64,000 bases of DNA from Miscanthus floridulus (Eukaryota > Streptophyta > Magnoliopsida > Poales > Poaceae): positions 89,484,939 to 89,548,938 of the forward strand of contig NC_089587.1 of assembly GCF_019320115.1 (NCBI RefSeq), written 5' to 3'. The position numbers and the translations under genes were made by a program. Below are positions 11,254 to 22,495 of the stretch, piece after piece (the first letter of the stretch is position 1; each line of letters opens with the position of its first letter). Under the pieces are notes generated by a model, which saw only the letters and a list, made by a program, of their open reading frames with translations, did not search any database and was not told where the DNA came from.

Positions 11254-14200
11254 TGTAACAGAACCGACCAATTATACGAAATTAAGTAAGAAAATCATCC
11301 GCCAGAGCAGACGATTTAGCAAACTTAAGCCCGTATAACCCGGTAGTCCGTGAAATCACGAAGGATTTCAAACCAACTTCCATTCCAGCCAAGATCGTAA
11401 TAAGTTTAACGGTCACCATCACATATTACATAAAAGTTCACCATCACCGGTACATCAGAGTTTCAACATAGTTATTACAAAACCAGTTCGAATAAAAGTA
11501 GCGGAAGTCATTTGTTCAAACCACACACACACTCACGCGGAGTTTAAATATAGTGCCAGCGAATGATCATCTCCAACAAAAGCATCAGATGAGACGTAAG
11601 GAATGACCATGCCCATGGTCCTAAGCATCACCCATCGCAGGATACAGGCAATTGATACAGTAGCCGTAATACATCTGCCCATCTGCAACAAGTGGGAATA
11701 AAACCCTGAGTACGAGAAGGTACTCAACTAGACTTACCCAACATAACCAAAAATAAGCGACACCAAGGATTATGAAGGGCTTTATAGTAGGGCAGCTGAC
11801 TCATTTGCAAAAAGAAGCATTTTTAGCATTTCAAGAACTTCTCGAAAAGCATTATTGCCAAGTTAATTATTATTAACCTGTCGACTAGATTTGCACCTAT
11901 ACTAGAGTAAACATGTGATTAAGCAGATAATGATAACCAATGATCATTAAACAACTTCCATACTGTCATATTCATTATAACTGTCCAAGTGTTCCATAAC
12001 ATTTACTACGATGAAGTAACTCAAGTCAAGTGCTCACTATCCAGGAGCGATGGCGATTCGAATCGATTCCTAACCAGCTGGTGATTTATTCCTTACACAA
12101 ACCTCACTCACCCGCTAAAGTGAGATATTGATCACCGAGTCAACTTTCCAGGAATCTCGAGTTTGCCAGGAACCACATGTACCCGGGGGTCGACCGACTG
12201 CACTTTGGTCTTATCATCCCGCCCCCGTGTCCTACCACACCTGCTCTGGTACAGTGCGTTATGGGCAATCTACTCGGCCCGAAAAATCTCCCAGCTTCAC
12301 GGTCGGAAGGTACTTTATCCGGCTAGCTAAATGTAAGGCATGCGTTCAACATGACTCGAGGCCCAACAACGGTCGGTCCTTAATCGACACAGACGGAAAG
12401 CACTACAGTCCAAAACTCTGCAAGTCTCCATCCGATCTCAACTTCATTTAACACTTAGTTATACCATGACTTCATAGTCATCCAAGCAGATCCAGGTAAC
12501 CACCTATAGCTCGCAGGTGACAGGAAATCATCCGACTTCTACCGGTCTAAGCCAGCTAAGCATTGACTCGACTGCGGATACCAGGGTAACAAGGATATAG
12601 TATAACAAAGGTAAATAAGGTATAATGCAGCAACAGTTGCAAACAACTCCTGAATGTAATGCATCAATAAAATTAAAGCATTTAATTAAATAATTGCAAA
12701 CCGGGAGAAAAATGCTCCGGGGCTTGCCTCTCTTGAAGGAGCTCGGACGGTGATCGAGGCACTCCGGAAGTTCCTCAACGTCCTCCTCGTCGGCTTCTGG
12801 CACTTCCTGCGGCTGCACCTCGCACTGCTCCTTGGGCTCCTCGGGTATGATGACTGGGTTCTTGGTTTGCGATCCTATATGATGCAATGCGCGTAAGTGA
12901 TTATGCAAACGGTGCATCGAAGGAGATGAATGCAATGGATATGTTTAAATGCAAGGTAGTCAACATCATCCAAGAAATTATACTACAAGCACATGTCATC
13001 TACTGCATTCTCTTCTACTACTAATATGTTTAAGTCAACACACCTTATCAAATGCTTCAAAGATACACCAAAGCTATTATTATTAACTAACCTTGTATTA
13101 AAGAGGATTATTTTATTTCCTTTTAAATTAGGGCTACAACAGAAATCTATATTTCTGTTGCTTATAAAAATCTGAGAAAATTATAGTAGCATGGTACTAC
13201 TCTAATTAGACTACCATCAGATTTTCATGGTGTTTGAATGAGTGGATTAGCCTACACAAAAATCACAAGCTATGGCATGATTTTGTACATAAAAATACTT
13301 TGAACTGTGAAAAGTGTCAAACAATAGAATTAGTATTTTTCCTAAGTTCTTCATAGCATATAATGACTGTACAAAAATTGTCACATGCATGTTTTATACA
13401 AAATTTGCTCTCTAGCTAAAATAACAAAAATCAGCTATTAAAGGTACTTGAACTACACCTAAAAATTTTCCCACAGCACATGCATGAGACATATTTTTCC
13501 TAGGAAGTACATGACATAAGAAGATTAACAAACTTGGAATCATATTTTTCTGAAGACTATAGATTTTTCTACATATTTTTCAAGTTATCAGCAATATTCA
13601 TGATTAAATAAAATTCTACAGCAAAGTATCTCAAAAATGACATGCACAATTTTTCCCAAGTAGATCTAATGATAAGGAACCTAGCAAAATTTATTCTAAC
13701 AGATTTGGAGCTAAAAGGAGTACACAACATTTTCTAAAGCATTTAAATAGAATTCTGAAAAATCATTTTTGAAATCCTATTAAACTTCATGCTCAAATCT
13801 GCTAGATCCACCCGGTTATCCACCCAAAACCCGTGCCAGAGAGATAGACAGGCGGGACCCAGTGGGTCAACCGGCCCCACTGGTCAGCCGACCGGAGGTA
13901 GGGGAGACCGGTTGACCGGCCACCGCTCGACGACGGCGAGCAGTCCGGCGAAGGGAGTGGCACCAACGTGCACAGCACGCTGCCCCGCACCGATGGAAGT
14001 ATCAAACAGACCCCCTAGCAAAAGCGGAGGAGGTCGCTGGCGGCAATGGCGATCGCGGCGGCGCTGCGCAAGGTACGCTGGCCAACTCCGGCCCTAGCGG
14101 CCCGATCTGAGCTTGGCGTGAGCATCAAGGTGACGCAGGGAAACTGAGGAAGGGGAGAGGAAGGAGGGATAGAGCTTCGATGGTGGTCGGCCACGGCGAG

Positions 14201-15297
14201 CACAGCCCTGACTCCGGCGGCAATGGCGATCAGCGGCGGAGAAGAAGAAGAAAAGGTGCCTACCTTGACTCTTCGGCTCGGTGGCGAGGTGGAAGAGCTC
14301 CAGACGACAACAATGGAGTCACGGACTAGCTGGAGTGAGAAGCGAGGCAATGGCGAGGTGCACAGGCTCGGCGGAGCAATGGCATGGCGGCGGCTTTTCT
14401 CGGTGGCTCCAGCGCGCGCAAGAGAAAGAAATAGAGGGCGAGGACGAGTGGGATGGCAAGCGGGCGCGGCCTTCAAGCGTTCACCAGCGAGCAACGGCGT
14501 CAGGCCGGCCATGGCGCGTGGCGGCCACGCGGCGGCCAGGAGCTGTCACCGATTGGCACTGTGCCAAGTTCAAAATTTTAGCATTTAGTTGAAACACGAG
14601 TTGACTGACAGCGTTACTTGTTGGCGCTAGATCTCTCAATTTGTGGCGAATCAGTGCAAATCATATACATGAAAGTTGTAAAGCTATGTTAGGGCTACAA
14701 CAATGCTTTAGACTTTATCAGCTAATTTACAAAGAATAACAAGTTGTATCAAGCCAAAGTCGAGTAGATGAAACTGGACTTTGATTTCTGACTTAGAAAA
14801 TTCTAAGTGTTGAGTCAGCACCACAATCCGACTTGTGGGCCCAAATTGAACATGTGGTGTTCATTTTCATGAGTTGGTCATAAAACAACTTTTGTTCCTT
14901 ATAAAATTTGCTACAACTTTGCTTTAGGTTGCCTAGACATGCAAACATTCTAAGCTATACTTTTTAAACAGTCAAACCAAAAAGTCCTAGGGTCAAAACA
15001 AGTCAAACCATGATTTGAAATCTTAATTAGGCAAAATGATCAACATGAACATTGTTCCTAATGACTTTCTAAGCATAGCTAAGATGTTTAACAATATATT
15101 TAGCCATACCACACATTGGTCATACAATAATCAAGCACTAAAGGTACTGAAATGATGAAAAACAATTGAAATGATACTCTTGTTTCATAATCATGTTTCA
15201 CATGTTTCAAGTGATATATGCTCATGAATGGATGAATGATGCTCATGATCATGAAATGCAAGTGCAATTAGGCAAGACTAACACCAAGGGTGTTACA
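11254..15297 (-). repeat. 3' LTR of element A
   Basis: A 4044-bp LTR with TGTAACA...TGTTACA ends. It is collinear over its whole length with 21963-26009. A hand comparison of short stretches finds about one difference per 100 bases, mostly transitions, so the insertion is young. The middle (13830-14560) is GC-rich and yields spurious ORFs. The hairpin module is at 11683-11737 and a minus-strand TATA box at 11780-11787. Confidence 0.92.
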
Positions 15298-15312
15298 GCC
15301 TTCCCCCCTTAT
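15298..15312 (-). promoter_or_regulatory. Polypurine tract of element A
   Basis: On the minus strand an AAGGGGGGAA purine run lies directly before the 3' LTR, where the plus-strand primer of LTR elements is expected. Confidence 0.75.
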
Positions 15313-15319
15313 AAAAATC

Positions 15320-18300
15320 TCATCCCGAGATTTGGGTTACGAACCATTTGTTATAAAATTCTTCATAAGCTTTTTGCAGATACTCTCCTGTTTCCCAAGT
15401 TGCATCTCCCTCATCATGATGATCCCACTGTATCTTGTATGTTTTCACCACACTATTCTGAGTAGCATGCTCCTTAGTGTCTAACACTCGGACTGGTTGC
15501 TCACGATACACCAAATCTGATTTGAGTTGAATACCTCGAGGTTCTATTCTTTCCTCCGGAACACGCAAACATTTTTTGAGATGTGATACATGGAAAACTA
15601 GGAAAACGGTACTCATTGTCTCAGGTAACTCTAACTTGTAGGCTACCGGACCTCTTCGTTCCAAGATCTTGTTTGGTCCTACGAATCTCGCGGCAAGCTT
15701 TCTTTGGATTCCAAACCATTCTTCTTCATTGGCGTGACTTTCAGATAAACATAGTCACCAACTTCAAACATAAGGGGTCTCCTTCTTCTGTCTGCATAGC
15801 TTTTCTGACGTGATTGGGCCGCTTTCATATTCTGCTAATTAATATGAACTTTCTTCTCGGCTTCTTCTACAAAGTCAATGCCATAATACCTTCTATCTCC
15901 AGGCTCGACCCAATTCAATGGTGTTCTACATTTTCTGCCATATAAAGCTTCGAATGGGGCCATCTTGATGCTTTCTTGGTAACTATTATTATAAGAAAAC
16001 TCAGCTAACGGTAACCATGACTCCCATGATCCCTTAGAAGACAATACATAGGCTCTTAACATATCCTCTAAAACAGCGTTTACTCATTCAGTCTGACCAT
16101 CTGTCTAAGGATGATAAGCGGTACTGCGAATCAAACTAGTTCCTAAGCCTTTGTGTAAATGTTCCCAAAAGTGAGCCGTAAACTGTGAGCCTCTATCAGA
16201 TACTATGGTCTTTGGTATACCATGCAACCTCACAATTTCTGCGATATACTTCTCGGTATATTGAGGTGGTCGATAATCTGTTTTGACCGGCAAGAAATGA
16301 GCGGTCTTGGTAAGACGGTCCACAATTACCCAAATTGAATCATATCCTTTTTGAGTAGTGGGCAAACCCATGATAAAATCCATACTGATATCATCCCACT
16401 TCCAACTAGGGACTGATAAGGGTTGCAACATACCAGCAGGTTTCATGTGAATGGCTTTCACTCGACAACATGTGTCACATCTGACAACATATGCTGTAAT
16501 TTCTTTCTTCATTTTGGTCCACCAATAGCGAGATCTTAATTCTTGATACATCTTACTACTTCCGGGATGGATAGATAGCTTAGAAAGGTGAGCTTCATCC
16601 ATGAGTTTATTCCTAAGCTCTCGATCCTTGGGAACCACAAGATGGTTGTCAAACCACAACATGCCCTGTTCATCCACTTTAAAGTGTTGAGACGACTTCT
16701 CTTTTATTTTCTCTTTGATGTGGAATATCCCCTTATCAGTTTTTTGGCCTTCTATTATCTTACTTTCCAAGGAGCAACTAATCTGAATACTATGTAACAC
16801 AGCAGGATGCATTAGATCGAACCCATCTTCAAGTAATGGCTGCACATTCAAGAAATGTGACTTTCTACTCAAAGCATCTGCCACTACATTGGCTTTACCA
16901 GGATGATATTGCACATTCAAGTTGTAATCCTTTATCAATTCCAACCATCTACGCTGTCTCATGTTTAGCTCTGGTTGGGTAAAGATATACTTAAGACTCT
17001 TGTGATCCGTAAAAATATTGCACACATTACCAAGTAGATAATGTCTCCAAATTTTTAGGGCGTGCACAACTGCAGCAAGTTCAAGATCATGTGTTGGATA
17101 GTTGACCTCGTGCTTTCTCAATTGATGTGATGCATAAGCAATGACTCTCCTTTCTTGCATAAGAACACAGCCCAATCCAGTCTTCGATGCGTCGCAAAAT
17201 ACATCAAATGGTTTCTCGATATCTGGTTTTGCTAGAACAGGAGCAGTGGTCAATAGTTTCTGCAACGTGTGGAAAGCTGCTTCACACTCCTCTGTCCACA
17301 CAAATTTGTGATCCTTCTATAGGAGGCTTGTCATTGGTTTGGCAATCTTCGAGAAATCTGGTATAAAGCGATGGTAATAACCGGCTAGTCCTAAGAAACT
17401 TCTAATCTCAGGAACTGTGGTCGGTGCTTTCCAATTCATAACTTCTCGCACCTTACTTGGATTGACTAAAACTCCATTCTCTGACAGAATGTGACCAAGG
17501 AAAGGAACTTCCTTCAACTAGAATTCGCATTTGCTAAACTTAGCATACAATTGATGATCTCTAAGTCTGGTCAAGACAGTTCTCAGATGCTCTTCGTGAT
17601 CTTTCTCGTTCTCGGAGTACACCAGAATGTCATCGATGAACACTACCACAAACTTATCCAACTCTGGCATGAAAATTGTATTCATCAAAAACATAAAGTA
17701 TGCAGGAGCATTTGTCAAGCCAAAGGACATGACAAGATACTCATACAACCCGTATATGGTGGAAAATGTAGTTTTTGGTATATCCTGTGGCCTAATCTTG
17801 ATCTGATGATAACCGGATCTCAAATCTATTTTTGAGAACACCTTGGCCTTGGATAATTGGTCAAACAGAACATCAATATGTGGCAAGGGATACTTATTCT
17901 TAATGGTCACAGCGTTGAGTGGCCTGTAATCTACGCACATTCTCAACATGCCCTCTTTCTTCTTTTTCACAAACAAAGCGGGACATCCCCATTCAGACTT
18001 GCTTGGCCAAATAAACCCCTTTTTTGACAAATCTTCTAATTGCTTCTTTAGCTCAGCTAACTCATCTGGAGGCATCCGATAGGGTCTCCTTGAAATCGGA
18101 GCTGTTTCAGGGACTAGCTCAATTCCAAACTCAATCTCCCTATCTGGTGGAAGACCAGATAGCTCATCCAGGAATACATCTAGAAATTCACACACTACCG
18201 GAATCTGATGAATAGGAATAACTGTTGTAGCACATGTAACACTTATAAGGTCTGTTCTCCAAGGCAATGGTACTTGGAAAGTACCCTCACCCAGGGGGTC

Positions 18301-19824
18301 CTTAAGGGTAAGTACTCGACTTCCAGTATCTATGACTGCTCCCCAATCCTTCATCCAATTCATCCCTATAATGACATCCAAGACTAACCCAGGCATAACT
18401 ATCAAGTTCACTTGAAACTTCCTGCTACCTAATTCAAGGGTTGCCCCTCGAACCATCCGGTTGGTCAAAACATCAGCCCCTGCTGAACTTATATGGTACT
18501 CATAACCCAATTCTATGCATAGTTGTCCATGTTTCTGTGCAAATGCTTGACTCATAAAAGAATGCGATGATCTAGAATCAAATAGAACAACTGTAGGGTT
18601 TTCATTGACAGGAAACTTACCAACAGTGATGGGCTCTCCCTTAGGAATTTCATCCACTGTTGTACTATGCACTCTAGCATTATAAGTCTGCTGCTTCTTC
18701 TTGGGCGGGTATGGATAAAACCTCGAGAAATGGCCGGGTTGATCACAGTTATAGCAGGGTCCTCTCACTGTCCCGGCAGATCCCATAGCTCCCTTGGAAC
18801 TGCCTTGTACCGCAGTTGCGGCTGCTTTGTTGGGCTATACTGCCATCTTGTACGGCTTTTGAGGTCCACGGAAATTCTGACTTCTTGGCTGAGGTGGCCT
18901 GAACCTAGTGCCAGGTGCCAACGGGCGATATGGGGGACGACCTCCCATAGGGGCTCTAGCTTGAGACGGCCCACCTTCAAAGGCTCTCTTGCGTGTCTTG
19001 GCTGCGGTGCTGGCGTTGTTATTCTTCTCCTGCTTCAGACAGTCGAAGATGAAGTCATTGAATCTGACGTGGTTGTTGGTACCAACATGCTTCATCATTT
19101 TTGGATTGAGACCCCTCTTAAAACTGGCTATTCTTTTAGCATCTGTGTCAACCATGTTGGGAGCATAGCGACACAAGTTGTTGAAGGCATGCAGGTATTG
19201 CGTCACGGTCATGGTGCCCTGGTTCAATGCTAGAAACTCTCCCAACTTCATCTCGGTCAGCCCTGGTGGAATATAGGCTCCACGGAAGGCCTCAGCAAAC
19301 TCTCTCCAAGAAATCTGAGCATTTGGAGGGAAGGTGGTGCGATGGTGCTTCCACCACATTCCTGCCGGTCCTTGCAATTGAAGTGTAGCATATTCTGTTT
19401 TCAGCACCTCAGTCATCCTCAACACACGGAATTTATCTTCCATTGTGTTGATCCATTCCTCAGCATCGAGTGGCTCTGTTGCTTCCTTGAATACTGGCGG
19501 CCTGGTGTCCATGAAATCTTTGAAGCTGCTATATTGGTTCACTCCCATGCCACCACCTTGATTGTTACCACGTTGAACGTTGTTGGCGATGGTTCGAAGA
19601 AGATCCTCCTTGTTCTTCTGGGATTGTTCCGCGTTGCGCTGACTCCCGAGCAGCTGTGCGAGGAACATCTCGGGGGTAAACAGGGGAGGAGGTGGCAAAT
19701 GTGGTTCATGGGGAGGTTCATTGTTGTTGCCGTGGTTTCCACCACCACCACCACCAGTCCCCGCACCATTGGCACCGGGCTCAGCGGCCTCATACGTGGT
19801 TTGGCAAGTGTTTGTCATCTGCAT
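15320..19824 (-). pseudogene. Element A gag-pol with chromodomain, nonsense-decayed
   Basis: The minus-strand frame from ATG 19824 stays open in one phase to about 15835, with stops at 18837-18835, 17517-17515, 17304-17302, two near 16104-16075, and 15834-15832; one frameshift then precedes the last 114 codons (15664-15320). Domains: gag to about 18850; a zinc knuckle [14 protein letters not shown] near 18750 whose last Cys is Tyr; aspartic protease with [10 protein letters not shown] with FIDDIL; RNase H with ALSRK; integrase with CDTC zinc ligands and VSDRGSQF; and a C-terminal chromodomain (YKIQWDHHDEGDATWE). Knuckle and protease lesions add to the stops, so this copy cannot act on its own. 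Confidence 0.9.
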
Positions 19825-20184
19825 ATTTCAGCAATAAGTAATGATTGAGTGAAGCTGTAATAATTACGAGTGAAGGAAAAATTATGCCATACTGAATTTA
19901 CTGGAGAGAATAAATTCATACAATAAAACAGAGGCACAACAATCGCATCCCAATTAAAACAACAGCACTTAATCGAATTACTTAAACGGCAAACACCGCG
20001 TCCATACAATTAAATTGCCAGCATACATACATTGGACTTTTTATGCATTCAGATATCGCATTCAAAAATCAAGTTCCAACCACATGCCGAGTCTCATACG
20101 TTCGAAGCAACATCCGATAGGTTACATGCCAATAAAAGAAAGGTCATCGCGACAAGACCTAGATACTAGCGCAAGGCAACTAGC
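19825..20184 (-). other. Element A segment between the accessory ORF and gag
   Basis: This 360-bp A/T-rich stretch separates the accessory stop codon (20187-20185) from the gag ATG (19824). No ORF or structure is evident. It could carry the signals for gag expression, such as a splice acceptor or leader. Confidence 0.4.
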
Positions 20185-21174
20185 CTACTCCTCGGGGCCA
20201 TTGTCGGGATCGGAGACGTCACCATCGCCCCCAGGTGAAACTGCAGGCTCGTCCTTGTTGTCGTCGTCGATGTCCATGCCAGTGGCGTCTGGTGGAGCAT
20301 ATGGGCCAACCCCATTGTAGAGCACGTGAAACTCCTCGTGCAGGTAGCCGTTGTATTCCTCTAGCTCATCGACCCTCTGTAGCAGAAGGTTTCTTGCGTT
20401 CTAGGCTTCATTCCTTTCCTAAACCAGCTGTCCAATCATGCGGTCTGTATTGTTGTTGGCTTGAGTCAATGTATGCACTCGCTGCATAGCTCTATCACCT
20501 CTCTCAACCGCCTGATCTCGCTGTAAGTTCATATTAGCCAACTGCTCCTGCAAGCTAGCTATAGCATGTGCCTATCTCTTCTTCTGCTTCTTTCCTTTTA
20601 GCTTATCCTCACTACGCAAGCTAGTCAAAGTCCAGTAGGTACTCTCAAGACCTTCATATGCTCTGATGGCGACGAACATAGCACTCATTGCCTAGTTGTC
20701 GCTAGCCTGTCCTTCAGCTGGACCTCGGACCAATACACTTCCTTAAGGCTGAACCCAAATGGCATCACGAGGATCATCCCTAGGAAAAGTACCAGCTAGA
20801 GCTGCTGCAAGCTTACTGGGAAATCTGCTCATAATGTCCCTGATGACATGGAAGGCTGCTCCCTCTGCACCCTCAGCTAGAGTGCGACCCTCAAACTCCA
20901 AATGCCAACTATCCCAATCTGGAGCATCACCGAGAGCAAGAACCGTGATCTCCACCACTGCAAGTCCATCCTCTGCTAACTGGCTCTCATTCCAAGAGTA
21001 CACTGGCTCTTGACCCTCTGGGTACCCCACATCATGGAGCACTCTCCAAAGCAAAGTTGGCATGCCAAACTCGCTCAAGAAGGTGTCCATGGTGCGGTGC
21101 TCCCTCAGGGTCAACAGACATCGAGGTGCTCTTCCTCTGGTGGACTTACGGGCGGTCTGCTTCATGCGGGCCAT
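20185..21174 (-). pseudogene. Element A accessory ORF with histone H3-tail-like N-terminus
   Basis: A 990-nt minus-strand frame (330 codons) runs from ATG 21174 to TAG 20187-20185. The first 143 codons are open; several stops, including 20745-20743 and 20694-20692, interrupt the rest without shifting frame. Residues 1-18 read MARMKQTARKSTRGRAPR. Compared with H3 residues 1-17, K4, Q5-S10, A15, P16 and R17 are the same; T3 is Met, G12 Arg and K14 Arg. The following segment (about residues 25-140) is an unrecognised globular domain. Next comes a probable coiled coil around SLQEQLANMNLQRDQAVERG, and an acidic end (DIDDD, DGDVSDPDNGPEE). It lies between the primer-binding site and gag. I do not recognise the protein; histone mimicry is inference. 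Confidence 0.78.
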
Positions 21175-21948
21175 CTATAGCAAAAGTTCTTTTATTACCT
21201 CGGGGAAACATATTTTAGTTGATACAACTTTTATCAAAAGAGATAATCAATTTATAAGGGGAGGAATGCATGAGATGAATGAAATGCACAAGTAACATGA
21301 TGTATGTACGTGCCGTACGTTCTCACAAACTTAGGAAATAAATAATTTCTAACGATGAATTCGGTGGCATACAACGATCTCTCAATACGTAGCTAATACG
21401 TTCTACACGATAGCGTTGTTATGTACCTGCAGAAGATTCATTTCAGCCCAATTCCTAATGAATGCATAAAAGCAGTAAAGTTTTATCTACATGCTCTACA
21501 CGAATCCCCAGATACGTGTACAACGGTAGTAACTACCCGAACCATCATCCTATTGACGGCATCGCCTCCACAGACGGAAGACCCATACATGAGATACCTT
21601 TATAAAACATATGTAGAACATGTAATTACTCCAGCATCATATAAGCATTCATCCTAGATCGGCGGTGTATCCGATCATGCTCTCACAACTCACACTTATC
21701 GACGCGTAGAGGCAAATGATCCATTCATTACCACTCAAACAAGTGGCACTCATAAAATAGCACACCGTATGAGCGACGAAAGAGAAATATGATGCAAGAA
21801 CCCCAAGTCAGTACTTAATTAAACCACCTAAAGTCCTTAACTGGGCATAAAGGATATGATCACTGGCACACTTTATAGTTTTAAAATCACGTTTTCCAAA
21901 TGCCTTTTTGTTTTAAATACACTTGTGAACAGTAACACGCTAAACCAT
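21175..21948 (-). other. Element A leader
   Basis: Non-coding stretch between the primer-binding site and the accessory ORF. It is A/T-rich, with no ORF or repeat that I can support, and is probably the transcribed leader with packaging signals. Confidence 0.5.
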
Positions 21949-21960
21949 GCTCTGATACCA
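21949..21960 (-). promoter_or_regulatory. Primer-binding site of element A (initiator Met tRNA)
   Basis: On the minus strand, TGGTATCAGAGC lies two bases after the 5' LTR. This is the standard complement of the initiator methionine tRNA 3' end used by most plant Ty3/gypsy elements. Confidence 0.93.
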
Positions 21961-22390
21961 GCTGTAACAGAACCGACCAATTATACGAAATTAAGTAAGA
22001 AAATCATCCGCCAGAGCAGACGATTTAGCAAACTTAAGCCCGTATAACCCGGTAGTCCGTGAAATCACAAAGGATTTCAAACCAACTTCCATTCCAGCCA
22101 AGATCGTAATAAGTTTAGCGGTCACCATCACATATTACATAAAAGTTCACCATCACTGGTACATCAGAGTTTCAACATAGTTATTACAAAACCAGTTCGA
22201 ATAAAAGTAGCGGAAGTCATTTGTTCAAACCACACACACACTCACGCGAAGTTTAAATATAGTGCCAGCGAATAATCATCTCCAACAAAAGCATCAAATG
22301 AGACGTAAGGAATGACCATGCCCATGGTCCTAAGCATCACCCATCGTAGGATAAGGCAATTGATACAGTAGCCGTAATACATCTGCCCAT

Positions 22391-22445
22391 CTACAACAAG
22401 TGGGAATAAAACCCTGAGTATGAGAAGGTACTCAGCTAGACTTAC
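22391..22445 (-). promoter_or_regulatory. Conserved LTR hairpin module, element A 5' LTR
   Basis: Minus-strand 55-nt module beginning GTAAGT, then an 8-bp inverted repeat (CTCAGTAC-type arms around a 6-nt loop), GGGTTTTATTCCC and an end that is TTGCAG in other copies. The other A copy is at 11683-11737. It lies shortly downstream of the TATA-like CTATAAAG, so it would be near the 5' end of the transcript. Confidence 0.6.
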
Positions 22446-22487
22446 CCGACATAACCGAAAATAAGCGACACCAAGGATTATGAAGGG

Positions 22488-22495
22488 CTTTATAG
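22488..22495 (-). promoter_or_regulatory. TATA-like box of the element A 5' LTR
   Basis: CTATAAAG on the minus strand, conserved at 11787-11780 in the other A LTR and at 26235-26228 and 49216-49209 in the B LTRs. It is about 530 bp from the LTR 3' end. Confidence 0.55.

Noticed and set aside
13789..14592. Gene candidates in the GC-rich middle of the A LTRs (also 24498-25351)
   Set aside because: Several frames are open on both strands, none is preserved between LTR copies without changes at start or stop, and the region is LTR.
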